DNA from: Riptortus pedestris
Taxonomy: Eukaryota; Arthropoda; Insecta; Hemiptera; Alydidae
Assembly: GCA_019009955.1 (NCBI GenBank)
Contig: CM032229.1
Location: 144,951,501-145,015,500, forward strand
Reading direction: 5' to 3'
Length of the DNA: 64,000 bases
This document shows, piece by piece, positions 20,201 to 29,590 of this stretch (position 1 is the first letter of the stretch; each line of letters starts with the position of its first letter). A program made the translations under genes and the position numbers. Under the pieces are notes generated by a model. It searched no databases, was not told the DNA's origin, and saw only the letters and a program-made list of their open reading frames with translations.

Positions 20201-22479
20201 CGACCCACTGGTCGGATTTCAGCCATTAACGAACTTGATCTTTAGTTTTACATAAAACATTTAAATATCAAGTTTGGTAACGACCAAATAAAAATTGTGA
20301 ATACTAGAGCATCATATCCTGGGTTGGATCGATGGATATTTGAAGAAATTTTTCAAAAATACTGTTAAGGTCTTCGGATATTGTCCATGTCTGCATTTTA
20401 GTTGCCAACGTTTCGCTAGACATGCTTCTAGCTTCCTCAGGGCTATCTCTGAGACTGAAAAGTGTGTGTTCACCTCAGGTATATATGTAGGCCTTGTCCG
20501 GTTTCCTTGGGCGGAGTCGTCCCCTTCAGGTGTCTACGGATACTTCTTCCGGTGGTCTTCTTAAATTGATTTCTAATTTCTTCCTTCCCGTAGCCATTCT
20601 TTAGCAGAGCAGTCATCAGGTGTCTTTTTTCCTTTGGGAGGTTCTGTAACTCTGACACCATCCAGCACAGAAGAATGGAATAATTCGCACTTTGGTCACT
20701 AGAGCTGAGAGAATATCAGAGCCACAGAACCTCCCAAAGGAAAAAAGACACCTGATGACTGCTCTACTAAAGAATGGCTACGGGAAGGAAGAAATTAGAA
20801 ATCAATTTAAGCAGAAAAAAGGAAAGAAGACAATATCAATTGAAGATGAACCCCGGAAAACAGCCGTAATACCTTTTGTTAAAGGTACAATGGAAAAGAT
20901 CTCTAGGATACTCAAGAAGCAAGGAATAGAAATAGCATTTGGCACGGACAAGAAAATAGCACACATGTTACCCAGCTGCAAAGATCAACTCCAGACAAAA
21001 ATCCCAGGAATATACAGCATACCCTGTTCTTGCGGCTTAGAATATATTGGACAAACCGGCAGATTGATAAACACCAGGGTCGCCGAGCATATCAAGAGTC
21101 TCAAAAAGTTTCGGACAGAAGAATCAGCAATAGCAGAACACTTCTGGGAAACTAATCACATCATCAAATTCGATGAAGTTAAGATGCTGGCCAAGGTGGA
21201 CCGATACCAAGAAAGACTGGTTCGAGAAGCCTTAGAAATCGCGAAATGCCCATTCAACATCAACAGGGAGGATGGATACAAACTCAGCAAACTCTGGAAG
21301 CCCGTAATTCCACAGAGACCACGGACAAGAAACATAAACGACGGTATAGCGGGTGAACGACCACCGGAAGAAGTATCCGTAGACACCTGGAGGGGACGAC
21401 TCCGCCCAAGGAAACCGGACAAGGCCTACATATATACCTGAGGTGAACACACACTCTTCAGTCTCAGAGATAGCCCTGAGGAAGCTAGAAGCATGTCTAG
21501 CAAAACGTTGGCAACTAAAATGCAGACACGGTCAATACCCGAAGACCTTAACAGTATTAATGACCAGGACTGTGGAAGTCTACGAGTTTAAATTTTTCAA
21601 AAATCGCATCACAAGTACAACCTCAACAGCTGATTTCCCTTAATGGAAATCTGCTAAAAAACCCTGCAATAAGAGTAAGACAATGATCATTAAGAAATAT
21701 GATCATATATAGATATCATTACTTACAGACATAATGGTATGTGTATGCACAGATCCTAAAAAGGCGTCATATGGGCCATGAAACGTGTTGAGAGAAATAA
21801 ATAAGTGAAAGGGATATCATTGGTTTATTTTTATCATTTCACCTTTTAACCATTTTACTTTTTATATAAATTATAAGAATCTACACAAATCAAGCATATT
21901 TTAATCTCCCAGTAGATGGAAAAAATATTCTAATTAATAAATAATTAATAAAAAATATTCTAATTAATAATAGTAATTGAATTATTTTTTTATTTAGTAT
22001 AATAAAAAAATAATTCAATTACTGATCATTTACTGATAGATTAAAAATTAATAAAATACTACGACAAATATCTCCTTATCAGTCTCAATAAAGGCAATCT
22101 AGAGGAAGGATATTTCTCTCTGGCATGAGCTGACCCTTTTTTTGTAGTCTATGTTCATGTTCTTTAAGAGGTGTTACAGAGAATGCGAAACATATAGAGC
22201 AGATTCTAACGAAGTATTGTTGAGTCAATATCATGATATTAAAAGTTAAGATCTGAACTTTAATTTATTGCAAAAGTTAAATATCCTTTGTCTTCTTAAC
22301 AAAATTTTTAAATATTCTACTAATTTATTTCAGGTACTTCCAATTGGTCAGGAGATTATTTCAATACAACAGGAGGAATAGGATTTGTTGTTCACGGTAA
22401 TACATCTTTGAGATCTCAGCTGGAAGAAATATTTCTGAGGGACTGGAATTCAGACTTCTCCTATCCAATACCTAAATGA
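8151..22479 (+). CDS. PLD3/PLD4-like phospholipase D family protein (10 recognised coding exons; start exon not found)
   Basis: Exons 8151-8251, 12802-12963, 14326-14524, 16093-16227, 16468-16659, 17223-17354, 17456-17595, 18840-19005, 19342-19441 and 22334-22479 join in phase, all with AG/GT borders, into about 490 codons ending in TGA. The product matches the PLD3 family, membrane-anchored endolysosomal proteins described as single-strand nucleic-acid 5' exonucleases. Counting from the first known residue, there is an acidic cytoplasmic tail (1-34), a membrane segment [17 protein letters not shown] (48-64) and a luminal region opening with LVETIPDG and [13 protein letters not shown] motif 1 is HTKMWLVD (H at 215) followed by GSANLDW, then [15 protein letters not shown] motif 2 is HNKYMVTD (H at 430) followed by [10 protein letters not shown]. 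The carboxyl end is [10 protein letters not shown]. Human PLD3 is about 490 residues, so little is missing beyond a short N-terminal exon, which could lie upstream of 8151 or outside the window. No frameshift or lost catalytic residue was seen. Confidence 0.92.
8905..8990 (+). pseudogene. Possible LINE reverse-transcriptase tail fragment
   Basis: [13 protein letters not shown] resembles the (V/I)(I/L)KP-x-LLY-x-xETW block found near the end of RTE/CR1-type reverse transcriptases. A stop lies upstream in the same frame and the match is very short, so it could be chance. Confidence 0.3.
9160..9985 (-). repeat. Family B repeat, two internal units
   Basis: Two tandem units about 295 bases apart begin near 9168 and 9463 with AGTGGGGG(T/C)T(A/G)TAAGG. 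Each contains the block CATAGCAAAAGTTGTTTATT-like, seen also at 47800-48400 and 50040-50430. The copy ends near 9985 with GGCGAAGCCGAGTACCTTAG, the minus-strand form of the family B terminus GCTAAGATACCCGGCTTCG. It is intronic in the PLD3-like gene. Confidence 0.65.
9986..11810. other. PLD3-like intron, unassigned
   Basis: AT-rich intronic sequence with T-runs around 10230-10350. Short open frames here show no recognisable protein. Confidence 0.4.
11811..12337 (+). mobile_element. Family H repeat, upstream member of a head-to-tail pair
   Basis: It opens with TAGCAAATTTCCTTTAATAA and GGGAAATCAGTTATTGAGG, the 5' end of family H with a few substitutions. The body follows, then GAAATCTGCTTAGTTTACGC, then AGCCCCTAAGTGATGGACTT ending in T's near 12337. 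The hairpin stem is weakened (ACGCA versus AAGTG). The next copy starts with no spacer. Confidence 0.8.
12338..12720 (+). mobile_element. Family H repeat, downstream member of a head-to-tail pair, 3' truncated
   Basis: It starts immediately after GGACTTTT with AGCAGATTTCCCTTAAGGGA. It carries the block up to GAGGTCCGTGCAAAA, a short (TA) tract, ACGCTCTAGCAGTC and the body, then fades into T-rich sequence near 12720. The hairpin end is missing. Confidence 0.85.
12802..12963 (+). CDS. PLD3-like exon: membrane anchor
   Basis: The acceptor is TTTCTTTTCAG and the donor is GTAACT. It encodes [11 protein letters not shown], then a hydrophobic stretch of about 17 residues, then luminal [19 protein letters not shown] single signal-anchor followed by a cysteine-bearing stem fits the type II topology of PLD3. 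A family H repeat ends only about 80 bases upstream. Confidence 0.9.
12964..14325. other. PLD3-like intron, unassigned
   Basis: No coding sequence recognised. A CTGAAGATGACG hairpin-like stretch near 13465 resembles, very weakly, the ends of Penelope-like elements. Confidence 0.35.
14326..14524 (+). CDS. PLD3-like exon: start of the luminal PLD domain
   Basis: The acceptor is CATTTAG and the donor GTAAGT. It encodes [14 protein letters not shown] through [14 protein letters not shown], which aligns with the LVESIPEG and [11 protein letters not shown] blocks of PLD3. The frame stays open past the donor to about 14671, but that read-through has no family similarity. Confidence 0.92.
14525..16092. 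other. PLD3-like intron, unassigned
   Basis: AT-rich. Open frames at 14677-15004 and 15146-15340 have no recognisable similarity. Confidence 0.4.
16093..16227 (+). CDS. PLD3-like exon
   Basis: Exactly 45 codons between TTTTTCTAG and GTAAGT, phase 0 at both ends. It encodes [20 protein letters not shown] and [16 protein letters not shown], corresponding to the region just before HKD motif 1. Confidence 0.9.
16468..16659 (+). CDS. PLD3-like exon carrying HKD motif 1
   Basis: Sixty-four codons between TTTTTATAG and [14 protein letters not shown] gives the H-x-K-x4-D catalytic motif. It is followed by [12 protein letters not shown] and [21 protein letters not shown], all strongly conserved in PLD3. 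Confidence 0.95.
17223..17354 (+). CDS. PLD3-like exon
   Basis: Forty-four codons between TTTTCAG and GTAAGC, encoding [20 protein letters not shown] and [11 protein letters not shown]. This links the two halves of the PLD fold. Confidence 0.9.
17456..17595 (+). CDS. PLD3-like exon
   Basis: A 140-base exon after a short 101-base intron. It encodes [18 protein letters not shown] and [15 protein letters not shown], matching the second-domain opening of PLD3 (PPPLCPSGRTPD, FIYVAVMNYLP). The donor is GTTGGT, weaker than the others, and the exon ends in phase 2. Confidence 0.9.
17596..18839. other. PLD3-like intron, unassigned
   Basis: AT-rich intron between the two halves of the second PLD domain. 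No repeat or coding motif recognised. Confidence 0.4.
18840..19005 (+). CDS. PLD3-like exon
   Basis: The acceptor is TTACCTTAG and the donor GTAAGT. It completes AGG for arginine, then [20 protein letters not shown] and [20 protein letters not shown], matching the RFWPAIDDGLRRA and VRLLIS blocks of PLD3. Confidence 0.92.
19342..19441 (+). CDS. PLD3-like exon carrying HKD motif 2
   Basis: A 100-base exon from AATTTTTCAG to GTGAGC. It encodes [20 protein letters not shown] then HNKYMVTD, the second H-x-K-x4-D motif, and ends inside the glycine codon of YIG-TSNWSG. Confidence 0.95.
20692..21441 (+). CDS. Penelope-like element C-terminal protein with GIY-YIG endonuclease
   Basis: This is an open frame of about 249 codons with no internal stop. 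The nuclease lies at residues 105-190: [19 protein letters not shown] supplies the GIY and YIG motifs ten residues apart and the CSCG signature typical of PLE nucleases. [11 protein letters not shown] follows with the conserved arginine and histidine, and then [20 protein letters not shown]. The first codon is TTG and the frame continues from an inverted junction upstream. It is therefore the 3' end of a longer RT-endonuclease protein and not a complete gene. The reverse transcriptase is absent from this copy. The intact frame suggests a fairly recent insertion. Confidence 0.85.
   Translation: MVTRAERISEPQNLPKEKRHLMTALLKNGYGKEEIRNQFKQKKGKKTISIEDEPRKTAVIPFVKGTMEKISRILKKQGIEIAFGTDKKIAHMLPSCKDQLQTKIPGIYSIPCSCGLEYIGQTGRLINTRVAEHIKSLKKFRTEESAIAEHFWETNHIIKFDEVKMLAKVDRYQERLVREALEIAKCPFNINREDGYKLSKLWKPVIPQRPRTRNINDGIAGERPPEEVSVDTWRGRLRPRKPDKAYIYT
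21470..21530 (+). ncRNA. Hammerhead-like motif in the Penelope-like 3' UTR
   Basis: CCTGAGGA is followed by GCTAG-loop-CTAGC and then AAAAC. The inverted copy at about 20400-20450 (minus strand) has GAAAC in that place. CUGANGA, a stem II hairpin and GAAA are the conserved hammerhead core, and PLE terminal repeats are known to carry such ribozymes. An extra A precedes stem II, and the cleavage-site side is unclear, so activity is doubtful. Confidence 0.35.
22334..22479 (+). CDS. PLD3-like terminal exon
   Basis: The acceptor is TTTATTTCAG. It encodes [20 protein letters not shown] and [15 protein letters not shown] and ends IPK-TGA. The preceding 2.9-kb intron holds a family H repeat interrupted by a Penelope-like element. 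Confidence 0.93.
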
Positions 22480-22884
22480 CCCTACTGGTTCAACTCTTAA
22501 TGATAAATTCCGAAACTTTGGGATCATTTGGTGCATCGAAGTTCTCTTTGCTCTTGCCACAGCTAGACTTGGATTGGACAAGTCCCACATTTCTGTGATT
22601 ATACGGGTTACTAAAAAGCAAGTGTACCACTTGCTGAAATATAAATTGAACTTATAATCGTATGGTGTCTATTTTGTCCTGTGTAAATAGCACAAATTAT
22701 TCTTTTATTGAAATTGGTCTAGACATGTGTTTAGACATTTGTTAAAAAGAGAATTAAAATATTTTACAATTGTATCGTATACCGCCTGCCTTAATTTTAC
22801 TATAAGAAAATTATTTATTTGTGAAAATAAAATTTGCAATATTTTACACCCTAAGGGTGTTAAACTAGCCTTCTTTATAATAAA
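22480..22884 (+). promoter_or_regulatory. Probable 3' UTR and polyadenylation signals of the PLD3-like gene
   Basis: Two AATAAA hexamers lie downstream of the stop, at about 22826-22831 and 22879-22884. Either could end the transcript; no transcript data are available here. Confidence 0.5.
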
Positions 22885-24239
22885 AGACTATCAAACTCTT
22901 CCATAATGTTTCCTTTTGTAATAAATGTCTTTTATATTTTTAATGTTACACAATGATTATAATAATGTAATGAAGCACTGCATGTACTTGTTATTCTCAC
23001 TTATTAATGTAGTAATCAATATCAAATTGCTTACTGAATTTTAAAAGGTGGCTTTTGTTTGCATTTTTGTGGAGTTTCAATCACGTCTTTTCATTTCTGT
23101 AGCTTGTACAGAGTTTAATTGGTTTTTAATTATTGAAAACATAGTGAATAGGCTCACTAGTTCTAAAGACTAAACCATTGCAAGGTCACTAAATATGTGC
23201 GGTATTGAGTGTTAAGCAGACAGGAACGAATGTCCCTCTCCAGTAAGTTACGTGTTGGTTTCAGGATGTTGATAAACTGAATGAGAATAAAAGGGCATAT
23301 AATAAACTAGAGGAGTTGAAAATATCTGGATGATTCAATCGTCTATGTTGAGCTATGTCAATGTCTTTGTGATATTTATGAGTCAAAAGTGAATTGTTGT
23401 TTGATGCTATTACAGCAACATGATGAATCAAATGCTTTCCTCCTTAAATTTGGCTTTTTAAGGCAAAAAAAATGTGGTTGTCTAAGGTATTGGAACTTTT
23501 AGAGAATTTCTAGCCATATTCAGGTACATGGCTTTATTCTTGGCTCTTTTGTCTGCCTCTTCATTTTCCAATGCATTTATGTCTTTGAGATTTAATCCAT
23601 CTTATATTCCAGCCCTCGGTGTTAAGAATGAATAACCTTATACAGTTGAATTAGTTATTTTGATCTATCAATTTAAATTTTCACTGTTTACAAGAATTAT
23701 AGTAAACTTTGGGTACTCTAAAGATTTAATATAATCACCCACATTAATGCTGCATGTGTGGCTATTATCTAGATTAAAGCATTTATCCACCAACTGAAAT
23801 TCATTTTTAAAAACTTAATCTACTTTGTAAACTACCTATTCAGCCCATTAACATATTTGTGCTACTACCTTATATGTAAACGTTTACAATTTGTGTGAAA
23901 CCCATAAGGATGGATTAAAGCACTGTCAAACTGGAATGACAAGATTTTTGAAAGAAGCAAATAAATTTGTAATAAGGTAGAAAATCACTTTATATCTCTC
24001 AGAGATTTCTTTTATAATAAGGTCATCGGTTCTGTTCTGGCGAAGATGAAGCTGCTTTGAATGATTTAGTCGTGTATTCCTTAATTAGATGTAATAACAT
24101 AATGCTTCGGAAACTACTATTTATGGATAAATGATTCTCTGAAATGGAATGAACTTGTAATTCCCAGGGCCAGTGGGATCAATGGGTTTGATCTCGTCTC
24201 AATCCTGTCAATGGCCGACTTAATGTGCTGAAAATATAG
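22885..24239. other. Unassigned AT-rich intergenic sequence
   Basis: Downstream of the PLD3-like gene. No repeat or coding motif recognised. Confidence 0.4.
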
Positions 24240-24690
24240 AGTCAGTGGTTCAATGTCAATCATACAAGCATTTTCACATTCAGAGGACAAAATAGAAGAG
24301 CTTAGGTGACTTCTATGTGGAGTTGTTGCAGGTCAACGATGATATTTAGCGGCATGGTCTTAAGATCATAATTGGAGATTTCAATGCTAAATCAGGAGAG
24401 AGACTCAGCTCCGACCAATAAGAAAAGTACATAGGATTAACAGTAAAAGAAATCAATACTAATTGAATAAGGTGTGTTGGCTTCACTGCTGCTAAATTTC
24501 TGGTAATTAATGGTACCATGTTCTCTAAAAAGACATCCATTAATATAGTTGGATTTATCCTAGAGGCAGTTGGAGAAACCAGATTGACCATGAGCTGATT
24601 GATAAAAGACCAGCACTCTCTAAATGTTAGGAACTTTAAGGACTCATTTGTGATTCTGAACATTCATTGGTTAAAATTAAATTCAACCAC
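24240..24690 (+). pseudogene. Decayed RTE-type (CFDP2-like) LINE endonuclease fragment
   Basis: The + strand reads, across stops and frameshifts, GDFYVELLQ, then LKIIIGDFNAKSGER, then GFTAAKFLVINGTMF and FKDSFVILNIHW. The order F(Y)xxL - IxGDFNAKxG - GxxFxxFxAxxxLVVxxTxF - RxFRG is that of the apurinic endonuclease of RTE-clade retrotransposons, often annotated as craniofacial development protein 2-like. The catalytic GDFN is visible, but the closing SDH motif is not. Several in-frame stops make it a dead relic. Confidence 0.65.
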
Positions 24691-25439
24691 TTATTGAAGT
24701 TGCATAAAGCAAGCAGTAATCATATTTGAATTCCATTATAGTTGTTGAAATATTTGCTTCAAAGGGATGCTAAAGAAGGGTTGGGAGTTGAGCAGGAAGT
24801 GCACACTGAATTCATTTATAAGGATAATGATGGCAGAACATGAATCTCTGGGGAACTTTGTTCTATTGACAAGATGTGTTTGAATGTATCCTCTTGTTAG
24901 TTGGTGCATGATTAGATGGCATTGTCAGGATTAAGCCATGGTGAGGGTTATCTTCCATTCTGGTAAACTTAACCTTGAAGAAGTTAAAATGGGAATCTTC
25001 CTAGGTGAGTGGGTTTAGGTAAGAGACACAGAAAAACTCCCTTATAGAGATTACACAATATTCCTCAGGTAAAAAATAGGAGATACAATCTCCCACCTGG
25101 CCACTGACTTCTGAAAGTAGACAGCTTCAAATAATTACAAACATTAATTAACTATGTATTTTCCTTGGTACTTCGAGTTTTAAGATCAAAGAAAAGCATT
25201 TACTTCATTTTTCCATTAATTTCATTTGCTCTTTAGGATCTTCCAGGTATTTTTTTAGTCTTATTAATTATGGGTTGAATAACGGAAATAATTATTCCTC
25301 CTATTTCTTTATTATTTTCCCCCCCAAATTATCTCTCAGAGACTAAATATGATTCAATTCTATAAACATTCTCTACTAATACGAATGATTATGAGACAAT
25401 AATTCTGGAATTTCATAGTACAGAACAACTTTCTAATAT
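24691..25439. other. Unassigned; may continue the decayed LINE
   Basis: No motif is clear enough to name. It lies between the endonuclease relic and a family H copy. Confidence 0.3.
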
Positions 25440-26348
25440 TAAAAAGTCCGTCACGCAGGTGCTGCTTAAACTAAGCAGATTTCCCTGGTGAAGTTTAATA
25501 ATAGATAAATCTACATACTGCTAAAACAGCATCACCGTGAATAAATACAAACGGAAATAAGAAATGTTTCAGTCAATTTCAATAACCTGCCGACAGGAAG
25601 CGTTTGAAATGTAAACTAACAAATCTCCCAGCCTCACACAGGAAAGAAAAACAATTACTAAAATATATCAGAATATAACATATTAATTTTATTCAGAACT
25701 ATTTACTATAGTACTGTAATTAATAATGAGTCAGAATAATTGTTATCTCAATCAATCAAATTTTAGTAATTCAAGACCTTAAGACAGGGGAGGGGGAGTC
25801 ACTAGAACATATTTGCATGCATCTCCTATAATAAAGGTCTTTTGAATACAATATTTGATTTTTAAGTTTCTAATAATGTGGTTTATTATATAATAGAGTA
25901 TTGTTTATCAAACATGAGTAGAAGTGGGGGTTTGCTGAAGGCTGAAAAATGCAAATATATTATTCAAGATAGATAATAAATGTATTAACAATAATTATCT
26001 TACATGTAATTTGCAATTAGATTGGGTTTATACAATTTTTTGATCCAACTTATAATAGCGAAGATATTTTGAATTCTGGAAACCCCCCCCTCCCCCTGGT
26101 CCAATTTCAGCTATTAACGAACTTGATATGTCTTTTTACATAAAACGACTAAATATCGAGTTTGGTAACGATTAAACAATAATTGCGACTGCTAGAGCGT
26201 TAACAGACAAATATATATATAATTTTGAACGGACCTCATTTTCGTCATCTCCTGGGTAGGATCGATGGACATTTGAAGACATTTTTCGAAAATCGCGTCA
26301 TGAGTACAATCTCAATAGCTGATTTCCCTCAAGGGAAATCTGCTAAAA
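25440..26348 (-). mobile_element. Family H repeat, full-length copy
   Basis: About 0.91 kb with both ends present. AAAAAGTCCGTCACGCAGGT with a partly decayed hairpin stands at the left. CTCAATAGCTGATTTCCCTC, AGGGAAATCTGCTAAAACA and a (TA)n internal tract near 26210 stand at the right. It belongs to the subtype whose hairpin end continues GAAGTTTAATAATAGATAAA, shared with 42579-43558. Confidence 0.9.
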
Positions 26349-29006
26349 CAGATTTTAAGCACAGTTAGTTGCTTACACATAATGGACATATAAATGGACG
26401 ATAATGAACATATAAATTATACAACTCCTTCCTTTTTGTAACTGCCAAATCTTCCAATACCAATGAAATATTGTTTTGTGGCCAAAAATAAAATCTAAGG
26501 ATTTAAAATTACTACAAATCTTTTTGAATAGACATAAAATCAACAGACCTTATCCTTATCAAGTGTTTCGGTCAGATACAAAGATTTCTAAAAATCAGAA
26601 AATTCAGATCAATTTTGAATATGGCAACATGCACCCACAATACATTATAACATATGTGATAACAATCCTTTTCTTAATCAGAAAAAGGGTAATTTTCTAA
26701 AAGAGAAGAATATATTCATTTTTAGTTTACTTAAATATTTAGTGTCCTCTAAGAGAAGAAAAGTTCTGGAGGATCTACCATGATGATGAAACTTCCCATT
26801 TTTATTGAAAAACAAGCTTATCTTCCTGAAATTGGAATAATTGTGTGATGAAATTTTTTCAATACTTTGTAGACAATATATTTTTCATCTCACAATTTTT
26901 CTTTTTCACATTATAATGACCATTAGTAAGTTTGAATATGATTTAAATTTCTTGTGGCAGACAGAATTTAAGCAACTAATGAAAACACTTTCTGAATCAA
27001 TGATCCTTGAATATCACAAATATTTCTTATTACTTGATTATCTTTTTACTGAGTTTTTTAAAAATAAAGTTGGTTTACCCCTGCATGACAGACTTTGACT
27101 TTCTAGATCGAGGAGATGTGGAGTGTGGCACCTCTCCCTTATAAAATAAAATATGTTTATAAGTATATGAAAAATCCAAATGAGAAACAAACATTATATG
27201 CAAAATGGATTTATGAACATAACACATAGAAATATTAGAAGATCCTAGCAGGAAACTGCACTAAATGAATTAAGGTTTTAGGAAAGTCTACAAGAACTGT
27301 AGAGCATATAGTTGTAAGTATTGAGGAATTATGATTGAGGTATCCAACATCAACCACTGAATCGAAATGACATGCAAAACCTAGAATAGCGGGTAATTTT
27401 GGGCCCTTTGGCTGTTCCCTGAATATTAGATAAATGTTTTCACTTTGAGCTGAGTGAATAATTATATCTGGGTCTCTTAATGTTCGAAGAAAAGAATGTT
27501 TTTTTCTCATTTTGTCACAAATTGCTATCATGAATATTAATCAAAGCCAGGGATCATTATTTACTGTAAATATCTGTACGTAAAAAGGATGTTTGCATTA
27601 TGCATAAAATATCACTAGATTTTAAAATGGATTGGAAAACTACAGAAAGTATGAAAATCTTTCAGTTTATAAGCCTCGAAACTATTTCTTAATTACAAAA
27701 GAACCAGTTGTTCTATGCTGAAGCAAATTTCTTAACTCTACATAATGAATGAAAAGTTTAGGTCAACTAATCTTTCCTCGATGACTACTAATAAGGAGAC
27801 ATAAAACAATATAAGGATACAAGGGTCGTCACTGTTAGAGAGGTGGTATATAAAAATGAAAGCACTGAAGAAAAATTTCATTTTATTGTTGGTAGTAGAA
27901 AGTATATTAGTTCAAAATTGGAACAGATTCCACTTAATTTTAGAAGCTTAAACAAAGCTAAAGGTTACATATTTTGAAGCTATGCTTGAGAAATCAAACA
28001 GGTTAGAAATTGGTTTTGTTTAAAGTTTGAATCAATAATTGCATAAAAAACACTTCTATTAGCAGCATTTATCCCATACAATACAGATTTATTAACAATA
28101 AATTTTACTCTCCATTCAATCAAACAAATTGAGCTGAAGAATGTTTAAAACTTACTATAAAATCTCCGAAATATATTTATAAATAATTTTGGCATTAGAA
28201 AACATATTTTTCAAACCAGATTTATTTTCAGATATATAAAACACTCTTGAAAGAACTGTATTCCAGATCCTTCCTCCTCCTTTCTTGAAATTTTATTGAA
28301 ACACAACTACGGGGTTCCTTCTATTCTGGACAATAATGGAAAATGATTTTTAAATCTTAGTTGTTTCACACCATTTGATTAATTGAACATGATTACAGAT
28401 GTTTTATACTGTGTAAATTGTGTGTCACAAATTAAATAAATAAACTATTCTGGGCTATAAGAATCCTTGAATTCAGAGCCACCTTTTAATAATTCATTGA
28501 ATGCTAGTTTTTGATACTATTAAATACATTGGAAATTAATGGTCATTTTCTCTTAAACGTTATTGTTCACATATAAACTGATATTTAAGCTTTGACCCAA
28601 CTGCAGTTTTAAATATATCTAACACTAGTCATTCGTCAATAATTGTTAGAAGTAAGTCCTTTTACACGAGAACAACATTTGTTAAATTTTGATAAATATA
28701 ACTTTTTTCATCTAGATAACTTACAATTTTTGTACTTCCTCAAATATGCAGAGCTTTATATTATAAATAAAACTTTGTCCAAGAGATTCGCTTTATTAAA
28801 ATGCTTTTTCAATATTCATATTGTAAATTACATTCTCAGCCTAGAAATCAATAGAAGGCATCAAACATTTCTCAATTAAAATTTAATTTATAATTTCGCA
28901 CTCTGACTCTTTGAGGAAATAGTAAATTCAAATTCAGGTCAGTACTTAGCATTATAAAATTTTAATTTTTTTAACATTGATGTTAATTTTAATAATAATC
29001 CATATG
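26349..29006. other. Unassigned AT-rich intergenic sequence
   Basis: Several short open frames (for example 26841-27098 and 27235-27531 minus) show no family resemblance. No terminal or tandem repeats were recognised. Confidence 0.4.
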
Positions 29007-29590
29007 TTAACCCTTTCCACTCCAAGGCTGTTTTTGTTTTTATTCCACCAGCTCCACGCTAAAATTACGTTTTTTTTTTACTTTTAGTGTTTTTTCTGTA
29101 TTTTGTAAAAAAAAACGACAGTATGGAGGGTTATTATACTTATATGCAATTATAATCGACCGATCTCTACTTTCAAAACGCGTTACTTGTTGCACCATCA
29201 ATCCGTGTCCGTGCCCCACAGCGAATTGATTCAGTCACAGTCTTATCCGCCAGGAAAATTCACACCATACATGACATTACAGGTCTTTGCATGAAAACAA
29301 ACACGATGATGCACAGAGATAAGTTGTTTACGACGCAAACAGATAACGGTGCGATAACAACTAGTTTTATTTTGTAGCATCGATAAAATTTAATTGAATT
29401 ATAGTATCTTACGATTCTAGAATATGTTTCATTCATTCGTGACTCAAACATTTCAGTAACAAAAATCCCTCCTGTTTTAAAATTTTCCGCAAAAAGAGGT
29501 ATTACACCATGTCAAGTATCACTCGACAGTGGAGCTAGTGGAACAAAATCAGTGTCGAGTGACACTCGACATTGGAGTGGAAAGGGTTAA
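29007..29590. mobile_element. piggyBac-type MITE with TTAA target duplications
   Basis: TTAA followed by CCCTTTCCACTCCAA opens the element. The exact inverted repeat TTGGAGTGGAAAGGG followed by TTAA closes it, giving 15-bp perfect TIRs. Near the right end GTGTCGAGTGACACTCGACA forms a subterminal palindrome-like motif. At 584 bases it is too short to code for a transposase, and a 63-codon minus-strand frame inside has no clear identity. TTAA duplication with CCC starts is diagnostic of the piggyBac superfamily. Confidence 0.85.

Larger units (their letters stand above)
20361..21589 (+). mobile_element. Penelope-like element insertion with inverted 5' segment and 15-bp target duplication
   Basis: The insert is flanked by AAATTTTTCAAAAAT at 20346-20360 and again at 21590-21604. 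From 20361 to about 20660 it is an inverted copy of the element's own 3' region. That copy runs from the 3' UTR through the last codons and then jumps to a more upstream part of the frame, so about 0.55 kb holding the nuclease is deleted from it. From about 20690 to 21589 the element reads in the sense direction. Inverted 5' pieces and variable target duplications are known features of Penelope-like insertions. It is one of the cleaner copies in the window. Confidence 0.85.
19814..21660 (-). mobile_element. Family H repeat interrupted by a Penelope-like element
   Basis: The hairpin end lies near 19814-19860 (ACTAAGCAGATTTCCCACGT), and the body follows to 20360. After the inserted element the copy resumes at 21590 with CGCATCACAAGTACAACCTC and ends GGAAATCTGCTAAAAA at 21660. 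Both halves align with uninterrupted copies, so the host repeat is older than the insertion. Confidence 0.9.

Noticed and set aside
24346..24663. 105-residue minus-strand frame
   Set aside because: It is the antisense of the decayed RTE-type endonuclease, which reads on the + strand.
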